A DNA stretch of 7,168 nucleotides from Chitinophaga pinensis. Lineage in GTDB: Bacteria > Bacteroidota > Bacteroidia > Chitinophagales > Chitinophagaceae. Position 1 is the first letter of the stretch. Each line of letters opens with the position of its first letter. The stretch covers positions 1-7,168 of the forward strand of contig CALQKL020000109.1 in assembly GCA_943331145.2 (NCBI GenBank). The letters are read 5' to 3'. Both the position numbers and the translations under genes were made by a program. The notes below the pieces were generated by a model. It searched no databases, had not been told where the DNA came from, and saw only the letters and a program-made list of their open reading frames with translations. Below are positions 1 through 4,501 of this stretch, in pieces.

Positions 1-18
1 CAACAAACAACAAACCTC

Positions 19-492
19 TTATACCCAACCAACAACCTCCTCCAAAAACCCCCGATCCACTTCATCAAAAAAACCAAGGTGTTCGCTATCAACATCCAAA
101 ACGCCAATTACAATGTTGTTTCTAATGATGGGCAAAACGATTTCTGATTTCGATAAACTGCTGCAGGCAATATGACCAGGAAATTTTTCTACATCTTCTA
201 CAATAATTGTTTTCATTTCTTGCCATGCACTTCCACAAACGCCCCTTCCTTTTTTTATGCGGGTACAGGCAATCGGGCCTTGAAACGGTCCCAGAACCAA
301 TTCATCATCTTTTACCAAATAAAACCCTACCCAGAGCCAATTGAATTGCGTTTTTAAACAAGCTGAAATGTTGGCCAAATTCGCAATAAAATCCGTTTCG
401 TTTTCGATAATGCTTTTAATTTGTGGCAACAAACTTTGGTATTGTTCTTTCTTATTTCCAGTATAAATCATTAATTCTTCAGACATATTCAT
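19..492 (-). CDS. msrC: GAF-domain free methionine-(R)-sulfoxide reductase (fRMsr)
   Basis: Likely a cytosolic enzyme that reduces free methionine-(R)-sulfoxide to methionine with thioredoxin-type electrons, repairing oxidised amino acid. The 157-residue protein is essentially one GAF domain, as in the family. Seen directly: the core signatures NWLWVGFYL (51-59), LVLGPFQGPIACTRI (65-79), GRGVCGSA (82-89), FPGHIACSSLSKSEIVLP (104-121) and GVLDVDSE (130-137). Three cysteines, C76, C86 and C110, have spacings of 10 and 24, identical to the three redox cysteines of the E. coli enzyme (C84, C94, C118). The last is the catalytic residue in that family, so activity is expected. The start ATG overlaps the recX stop by one base (TAATG), suggesting translational coupling. 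A second ATG two codons later is equally usable. Only 18 bases of the window lie beyond its stop, so the terminator cannot be judged. Confidence in the family is high; the substrate is inferred from the family. Confidence 0.9.
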   Translation of the reverse strand: MNMSEELMIYTGNKKEQYQSLLPQIKSIIENETDFIANLANISACLKTQFNWLWVGFYLVKDDELVLGPFQGPIACTRIKKGRGVCGSAWQEMKTIIVEDVEKFPGHIACSSLSKSEIVLPIIRNNIVIGVLDVDSEHLGFFDEVDRGFLEEVVGWV

Positions 493-962
493 TATAATTT
501 TTGTAGCAAATCATTTATCAAAGAAGTTTCGTATCCTTTTTGCATCAGAAAAGATTGAATCTTTTTCTTTTTAATGAAAATATTCTTTTCGGAGCTCAAA
601 GTATTTGATTTGGCAATTAACAATTTCTCCAATTTTTTTTGATAGTCGTCTTCATCAATTGTACTCAATCCAATTTTGATGCAGTAATCACTAACCCGAT
701 TTTTCTTTAATTCAAATTTTATTTTTTGCTTTCCCCAATCTTTGATGTTGAACTTTCCCCTCGAAAAAGCAATGGCATATCTTTCCTCATTTAAAAAGTT
801 TTCGGTGATTAATTCCGATATAACAGCATCTACTTGCTCAGGGTACAATCCAAAACTGTACAATTTATCCTTTACTTCCTGATGACTTCGCTCCTGATAA
901 GCACAGTAATGCTTTATTTTTTCAGTCGATTTTTCAATGCCTATGTTCAAAACTTTACTCAA
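492..962 (-). CDS. recX: Regulatory protein RecX
   Basis: RecX binds RecA filaments and modulates recombination and the SOS response in the cytoplasm. The 156-residue protein is all-helical in appearance and fits three tandem three-helix RecX repeats, roughly 14-52, 53-97 and 106-156. Recognisable family stretches are YCAYQERSHQEVKDKL (19-34), LITENFLNEERYAIAFSRGK (51-70), the WGKQKIKFELK segment (76-86) and the closing MQKGYE...LINDLLQKL. Length is normal for the family. There is no ATG near the N-terminus: the frame opens with TTG at 962-960, and the only later Met is near the C-terminus, so a TTG start is the best choice. It is the first gene of a two-gene minus-strand unit with msrC, whose start overlaps its stop. 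It is divergent from dnaN across a 96-base gap. recA is not visible in the window, so recX stands apart from its usual partner here. I found no convincing promoter for it. Confidence 0.9.
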   Translation of the reverse strand: MSKVLNIGIEKSTEKIKHYCAYQERSHQEVKDKLYSFGLYPEQVDAVISELITENFLNEERYAIAFSRGKFNIKDWGKQKIKFELKKNRVSDYCIKIGLSTIDEDDYQKKLEKLLIAKSNTLSSEKNIFIKKKKIQSFLMQKGYETSLINDLLQKL

Positions 963-1033
963 ATGTTGAAAATTATTTTTTTGAATGTTGAAATTAGGAA
1001 CAAATTATCTTCGTATCATTACAATCATTAAAT

Positions 1034-1041
1034 TATCTTTG
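1034..1041 (+). promoter_or_regulatory. Candidate -7 element of the dnaN promoter
   Basis: TATCTTTG matches the Bacteroidota sigma factor -7 consensus TAnnTTTG exactly and lies 17 bases before the dnaN ATG. No TTG or TTTG lies at the usual 17-23 base distance upstream, so the -33 half is weak or absent. A second, poorer pair is TTTG at 980-983 with TATCTTCG at 1006-1013 (22-base spacer). Either could drive dnaN. Transcription from the first would give a very short 5' leader. Inferred from consensus only. Confidence 0.4.
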
Positions 1042-1058
1042 TTTATTAAAATAAGTTT

Positions 1059-2177
1059 ATGAAATTTATCGTGTCGGCTTCAGTATTATTGAAGCAATTA
1101 CAACAAATCAGTGGCGTTATCAACAGCAATCCAGTTTTGCCAATTCTTGAAGACTTTTTGTTTGAAATAGAAAACAACAAACTTACTGTAGTAGCAACAG
1201 ACCTTGAAACGGTGATGAAAATTAGCATGCAAATCGAATCAAAAGAAGATGGAAAGGTTTGTATTCCTGCTAAATTATTGATGGATTCGCTTAAAAACAT
1301 TTCGGATCAACCCTTAACATTCAGTATAGATAAGAATTTCGGAATCGAAATAACCAGCGATAATGGTAAGTATAAAGTGATGGGCGAAAATCCAGAAAGC
1401 TTCCCACGCGAACCTCAAAAAGAAAACGCCAATTCATTTGTGATTTCTTCTTCTGGATTGGTTACAGCAATCAATAAAACCATTTTTGCAGTAAGTACAG
1501 ATGATTTGAGACCTGCAATGACAGGGGTGTTTTTTGAATTGGATGAAAAAAAAGGCGTTACTTTAGTTGCTACAGATGCACATCGTTTGGTTAGATATTC
1601 AAGAAAAGATGTTTCTTGCTCAGAAAATCACACGTTTATCGTACCTAAAAAACCATTAAATCTTTTAAAAAGTGCATTGCCACTAAATGAAGACGAACTA
1701 ACGGTTTCTTACAATAACAATCATTTATTTGTAACACATGGCAATACAGAATTGATTTGTCGCTTGATTGATGCAAGATTCCCAGATTATAGGGTAGTCA
1801 TTCCAACTGATAATCCATACAAATTGGTTGTAAATAAGCATGATTTCCAAAATGCATTAAGACGTGTAAGTGTATTTAGTAATAAAAGCACCAATCATAT
1901 AGCAATCAGCATAAATGGAAACGAGCTTCATTTAACAAGCCAAGATGTAGACTTTAGCAATGAAGGAAATGAAAGAATGGCATGTCAATATGATGGCGAG
2001 AACTTGCAAATCGCTTTCAATGCCAAGTTTTTAATTGAAATGTTGAATGGCGCTGAAACAGAAGAAATCAATATGGAATTGAGTACATCTTCAAAAGCAG
2101 GAATAATTCGCCCAACAGAACAAAATGAAAACGAAGATTTATTGATGTTGGTGATGCCTTTGATGCTTAATAATTAA
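1059..2177 (+). CDS. dnaN: DNA polymerase III subunit beta (sliding clamp)
   Basis: The clamp forms a homodimeric ring around DNA and tethers the replicative polymerase and many repair proteins. The 372-residue product is full length (366 in E. coli) and begins MKFIVSASVLLKQLQQISGVI, the typical clamp start, at an ATG after A-rich sequence. Three domains of about 120 residues are expected at 1-120, 127-248 and 250-372. Family signatures visible are ATDLETVM (46-53), LRPAMTGVFFEL (150-161), ATDAHRLVRY (171-180), CRLIDARFPDYRVVIP (234-249) and the C-terminal MPLML (366-370), equivalent to the MPMRL tail that lines the peptide-binding groove. It is divergent from recX and converges on the DUF4834-like gene with only 16 bases between the stops. 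No GC-rich terminator hairpin is visible in that gap. No dnaA or origin-like sequence is adjacent; dnaN standing away from dnaA is common in Bacteroidota. Confidence 0.98.
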   Translation: MKFIVSASVLLKQLQQISGVINSNPVLPILEDFLFEIENNKLTVVATDLETVMKISMQIESKEDGKVCIPAKLLMDSLKNISDQPLTFSIDKNFGIEITSDNGKYKVMGENPESFPREPQKENANSFVISSSGLVTAINKTIFAVSTDDLRPAMTGVFFELDEKKGVTLVATDAHRLVRYSRKDVSCSENHTFIVPKKPLNLLKSALPLNEDELTVSYNNNHLFVTHGNTELICRLIDARFPDYRVVIPTDNPYKLVVNKHDFQNALRRVSVFSNKSTNHIAISINGNELHLTSQDVDFSNEGNERMACQYDGENLQIAFNAKFLIEMLNGAETEEINMELSTSSKAGIIRPTEQNENEDLLMLVMPLMLNN

Positions 2178-2193
2178 TTTATTGGTTAAAGCA

Positions 2194-2427
2194 TTATTTT
2201 ACTTCCTCAAAATCGATATAATCATCGCTTTTAGGTTTTGAAGTAGTTGATTTGGCTGTATTTTCATTTGAAGTGCGGTTATTTTCAGCTGTTTTATGCA
2301 TGTTTTGCTGAAACTCATTCATTTTCTTTTTCACTTCACGCGTAGTTCTAAAGATTGGAATCACCAATTCGAAAATGAATTTGTATAAAAGATAAAAAAG
2401 AAATAATTCAACCAGTAATTTAAACAT
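2194..2427 (-). CDS. Small membrane-anchored protein, DUF4834-like
   Basis: Function unknown. The 77-residue protein has one hydrophobic N-terminal segment (about residues 3-26, rich in L, F and Y), followed by a basic patch (RTTREVKKK, 27-35), a polar Asn/Thr/Ser/Lys-rich middle and an acidic end, DDYIDFEEVK. That layout, one membrane helix, a charged linker and a terminal YIDFEEV-type motif, is what I remember of DUF4834, a short family found in Bacteroidota. The assignment is from memory and moderate. The hydrophobic segment could be an uncleaved anchor with the polar part in the cytoplasm, by the positive-inside rule. It converges on dnaN and is divergent from rimP. A TAACTTTG sequence lies only four bases before the ATG. 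The clean reading frame and family-like C-terminus argue it is a real gene. Confidence 0.7.
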   Translation of the reverse strand: MFKLLVELFLFYLLYKFIFELVIPIFRTTREVKKKMNEFQQNMHKTAENNRTSNENTAKSTTSKPKSDDYIDFEEVK

Positions 2428-2431
2428 AGCC

Positions 2432-2439
2432 CAAAGTTA
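2432..2439 (-). promoter_or_regulatory. Candidate -7 element for the DUF4834-like gene
   Basis: On the minus strand this reads TAACTTTG, an exact match to the Bacteroidota -7 consensus TAnnTTTG. It ends only four bases before the ATG at 2427, so transcription would start at or next to the start codon, giving a leaderless or nearly leaderless mRNA. The T-rich stretch about 20 bases upstream is not a clear TTTG. It may be coincidence. Confidence 0.3.
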
Positions 2440-2455
2440 AAACTCAATCCAGAAA

Positions 2456-2493
2456 AAACTCGTTAATTTTTAAAATAATTACAAATCGAGTTT
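2456..2493. repeat. Inverted repeat in the DUF4834/rimP divergent region
   Basis: AAACTCG (2456-2462) and CGAGTTT (2487-2493) are perfect 7-base inverted arms separated by 24 AT-rich bases. The spacer has a second nested pair, TAATT (2464-2468) and AATTA (2477-2481). The right arm covers most of the TTTG -33 element of the proposed rimP promoter. It could be an operator for a dimeric regulator or just an AT-rich chance palindrome. There is no U-tract, so it is not a terminator. Confidence 0.4.
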
Positions 2494-2522
2494 GGCTGAT
2501 AAACAATCAATGCCTATATTTG
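2491..2522 (+). promoter_or_regulatory. Promoter of the rimP-nusA-infB operon
   Basis: TTTG (2491-2494), a 20-base spacer and TATATTTG (2515-2522) match the Bacteroidota -33/-7 promoter consensus in both boxes and in spacing. Transcription would begin near 2529, giving a leader of about 110 bases to the first rimP ATG and about 140 to the second. It is the only such pair I found in the 2428-2638 intergenic region. Confidence 0.7.
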
Positions 2523-2540
2523 TGCTGTAAAATGATAATT

Positions 2541-2572
2541 GAAGGGAACGGAAGCGTTCCCTTCTCCTTTTT
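2541..2572 (+). terminator. Terminator-like hairpin in the rimP leader (candidate attenuator)
   Basis: GAAGGGAACG (2541-2550) pairs perfectly with CGTTCCCTTC (2555-2564) across a four-base GAAG loop, giving a 10-bp stem. TCC and then five T residues (2568-2572) follow. On the plus strand this has the form of an intrinsic terminator with a slightly interrupted U-tract. On the minus strand the stem is followed by mixed sequence and is less convincing. The nearest plus-strand gene upstream, dnaN, ends about 360 bases away with an opposing gene between, so this is unlikely to be its terminator. The stem begins some 12 bases after the proposed start of rimP transcription. Premature termination would give an RNA of about 44 nt. 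Control of the operon by this site is inference. Confidence 0.65.
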
Positions 2573-2583
2573 AATAATATGAA

Positions 2584-2635
2584 ATACCCATAAGAGAAAA
2601 GCTTATGGCCAACCGGTGATGAGTATCAAGGGTAT
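2584..2635 (+). promoter_or_regulatory. Foldable leader segment immediately before rimP
   Basis: ATACCC (2584-2589) is complementary to GGGTAT (2630-2635), which lies just three bases before the ATG at 2639. Inside are two smaller hairpins. ATAAG (2590-2594) pairs with CTTAT (2602-2606) over a purine-rich 7-base loop, or 7 bp if CC/GG join it at the expense of the outer stem. TGAT (2617-2620) pairs with ATCA (2625-2628). Together they could form a small three-way junction whose closing stem hides the AAGG ribosome-binding bases (2628-2631). I do not recognise a known riboswitch in it. The pairing is by eye and the stems are short. Confidence 0.35.
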
Positions 2636-2638
2636 AAC

Positions 2639-3133
2639 ATGTGGCAAAAAGAAAACTATAATACACACATGAATACAATAGCTCATTTCGATACCATTAG
2701 TCAATTGCTACAATCGCTTTTAACCGATGATATTTTTTTAGTTGAGATAAAAGTAAAGCCCATCAACAACTATAAAATTTATTTAGATGCAGACGGGGGA
2801 TTGGGAATTGAAAAATGTATCAAAATAAACCGAGCACTATACAAACACATGGAGGAAATGGCCCTATATCCAGAAGGCGATTTTTCGTTGGAAGTGTCTA
2901 GTCCGGGTATAGATGAACCACTAAAATTGTTTCGTCAGTACAAAAAAAATGTGGGTAGAAATGTTGAAGTAACTTTTAATGATGCCTCCAAAAAAGAAGG
3001 ACAATTATTGGAAGTGAATGAAAATGAATTAACAATCGGATATACAGAAGGAAAAGGTAAAAAAATGGTTGAACACCAACAAATAATACCTTTTTCGGAT
3101 ATTAAGCAAACAAAAGTTTTGATAAAATTTTAA
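2639..3133 (+). CDS. rimP: Ribosome maturation factor RimP
   Basis: RimP binds the 30S precursor and assists late small-subunit assembly in the cytoplasm. The frame encodes 164 residues. Two domains fit: an N-terminal alpha/beta domain (about 17-97) and a C-terminal SH3-like beta domain (about 98-164). Recognisable parts are IFLVEIKVKP (32-41), the KIYLDADGGLGIEKCIKINRAL region (46-67), the family hallmark DFSLEVSSPGIDEPL (81-95) and the ending IPFSDIKQTKVLIKF. Start choice is uncertain. ATG 2639 has an AAGG seven bases upstream. ATG 2669 (residue 11, MNTIAHF) has A-rich upstream sequence typical of the phylum and gives 154 residues, the usual family length. It heads the operon with nusA 60 bases downstream, the conserved order that couples ribosome assembly with transcription and initiation factors. 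No tRNA-Met gene precedes it, unlike in E. coli. Confidence 0.95.
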   Translation: MWQKENYNTHMNTIAHFDTISQLLQSLLTDDIFLVEIKVKPINNYKIYLDADGGLGIEKCIKINRALYKHMEEMALYPEGDFSLEVSSPGIDEPLKLFRQYKKNVGRNVEVTFNDASKKEGQLLEVNENELTIGYTEGKGKKMVEHQQIIPFSDIKQTKVLIKF

Positions 3134-3145
3134 TTAACTAAAAAA

Positions 3146-3177
3146 CCTCTTCCGGGGAGGCCCTAAAAAAAGTAGGG
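3146..3177 (+). promoter_or_regulatory. Two adjoining hairpins in the rimP-nusA gap
   Basis: CCTC (3146-3149) pairs with GAGG (3157-3160). Directly after it CCCTA (3161-3165) pairs with TAGGG (3173-3177) over an A-rich 7-base loop. The stems abut with no spacer, so they could stack. A competing pairing joins CTTCC (3149-3153) to GGAAG (3176-3180). There is no U-tract after either stem, so this is not an intrinsic terminator. It may be a processing, stability or translation-control element for nusA. This is the only GC-rich block in the 60-base gap. Confidence 0.4.
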
Positions 3178-3193
3178 AAGTTCGGATTGGATT

Positions 3194-4444
3194 ATGGCAA
3201 GCATTAACTTGATTGAATCATTTCAGGAGTTCAAAGAAGCAGAAGGTATAGATCGTCCTACACTTATGAAAGTGATGGAAGATGTTTTTAAAACCCTTAT
3301 CAGAAAAAAATACGGTAGCGACGAAAATTTCGACGTAATCGTAAATGACCAAAAAGGTGATTTGGAAATATTTCGTAGAAGAACCATTGTAGATGACGAC
3401 GATTTGTACAACACCTTAACTGAAATTGAATATAAAAACGCAATTTTGATTGAGCCAGATTATCAGGTTGGTGAAGTGTTGTATGAAGAAGTAGATATTC
3501 AAGCTGAATTTGGCAGAAGAGCAATTTTAGCAGGAAAGCAAACACTTGCTGCTCGTATCAACGATTTAAAGAAAAACGTATTGATCAAAAAATACGAAGA
3601 TCGTGTAGGCGATATCGTTAGTGGTGAAATTTATCAGGTTTGGAAAAAAGAAGTCTTGATTCTTGATGAAGATGGCAATGAAATGCTACTTCCAAAAACA
3701 GAACAAATTCCAAGCGATTATTTCAAAAAAGGAGATACCGTTCGCGCAGTTGTGAAAAAAGTAGAACTTAAAAACAGTCAGGCAATCATTATTCTTTCTC
3801 GTACAAGTCCAGTTTTCTTAGAAAAACTACTAGAAATTGAAGTGCCTGAAATATTTGACGGCTTAATCGTTGTTAAAAAAATAGTTAGAGATCCAGGAGA
3901 AAGAGCAAAAGTAGCTGTTGAAAGTTATGATGATAGAATTGATCCAGTTGGTGCTTGTGTTGGTATGAAAGGAAGTAGAATTCATGGTATCGTTAGAGAA
4001 TTGAAAAATGAAAATATTGATGTAATCAATTGGACAACAAATATCCAATTAATGATTCAACGTTCTTTAACACCAGCAAAAATTACAAGTATAGATTTGG
4101 ATACAGAAAAACTACATGCAAATGTGTTTTTAAAACCAGATCAAGTTTCTTTGGCAATTGGTAGAAGAGGGGTAAATATTAAATTAGCCTGCGAATTAAC
4201 AGGTTATGAAATTGATGTATTCCGTGATAACGAAGGTGAAGAGGAAGAATATGATATCGATTTAGAAGAATTCGGTGATGAAATTGAATCATGGATCATC
4301 GACGAGTTTAAGCGTGTTGGTTGTGATACCGCTCGTTCAGTATTGGCACTTAATGCAGATGAATTAGAACGCCGTACAGATCTTGAAAAAGAAACCATTG
4401 CAGAAGTTAGAAGAATATTAACTGAAGAGTTTGAAAGAGAATAA
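3194..4444 (+). CDS. nusA: Transcription termination/antitermination factor NusA
   Basis: NusA rides on RNA polymerase and promotes pausing, hairpin folding and intrinsic termination, or antitermination with partner factors. The 416-residue protein has the expected order: an RNA polymerase-binding N-terminal domain (1 to about 133), an S1 domain (about 137-203, from GDIVSGEIYQVWKKEVLI), KH1 (about 228-290, loop GMKG at 257-260) and KH2 (about 296-345, loop GRRG at 323-326 in AIGRRGVNIKLA). An acidic linker follows (347-363) and then a C-terminal helix-hairpin-helix-like segment (about 366-416, containing TARSVLALNADELERRTDL). The two long acidic repeats of E. coli NusA (495 residues) are absent, and length is typical of Bacteroidota. 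The start is ATG followed by ASINLIESF, as in relatives. It lies 60 bases after rimP and 57 before infB, with no internal promoter seen. Because NusA autoregulates its operon in B. subtilis, the hairpin at 2541-2572 is a candidate target. Confidence 0.98.
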   Translation: MASINLIESFQEFKEAEGIDRPTLMKVMEDVFKTLIRKKYGSDENFDVIVNDQKGDLEIFRRRTIVDDDDLYNTLTEIEYKNAILIEPDYQVGEVLYEEVDIQAEFGRRAILAGKQTLAARINDLKKNVLIKKYEDRVGDIVSGEIYQVWKKEVLILDEDGNEMLLPKTEQIPSDYFKKGDTVRAVVKKVELKNSQAIIILSRTSPVFLEKLLEIEVPEIFDGLIVVKKIVRDPGERAKVAVESYDDRIDPVGACVGMKGSRIHGIVRELKNENIDVINWTTNIQLMIQRSLTPAKITSIDLDTEKLHANVFLKPDQVSLAIGRRGVNIKLACELTGYEIDVFRDNEGEEEEYDIDLEEFGDEIESWIIDEFKRVGCDTARSVLALNADELERRTDLEKETIAEVRRILTEEFERE

Positions 4445-4468
4445 GATTGAATTTTTAAAAAAAGCAAG

Positions 4469-4490
4469 CGACTCAAAAAAGTGTCGTTTT
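4469..4490 (+). promoter_or_regulatory. Weak hairpin with T-run between nusA and infB
   Basis: CGAC (4469-4472) pairs with GTCG (4483-4486), followed at once by TTTT (4487-4490), eleven bases before the infB ATG. With only four certain pairs and a ten-base A-rich loop it is at most a weak pause or partial terminator that could lower infB expression relative to nusA. It may be chance. Confidence 0.25.
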
Positions 4491-4501
4491 AATATCAAAG
4501 A

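Noticed and set aside
963..1058. Promoter for recX in the recX-dnaN divergent gap
   Set aside because: The closest minus-strand match, TAATTTG, is one base short of TAnnTTTG and has no TTG at proper spacing.
1046..1300. 84-codon minus-strand frame opposite the start of dnaN
   Set aside because: It lies inside a certain coding region in antisense, with no recognisable product or promoter.
2178..2193. Bidirectional terminator between the convergent dnaN and DUF4834-like genes
   Set aside because: The 16-base gap and flanks are AT-rich with no inverted repeat long enough for a stem.
2610..2635. TGATGAG resembling the CUGAUGAG core of a hammerhead ribozyme
   Set aside because: The leading C, a proper stem II and the GAAA core box are missing, and no cleavage-site arrangement is visible.
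2549..3154. Six-base complementarity between the rimP leader hairpin loop (CGGAAG, 2549-2554) and the rimP-nusA spacer (CTTCCG, 3149-3154)
   Set aside because: Six bases over 600 positions is expected by chance, and the leader bases are partly locked in the 10-bp stem.
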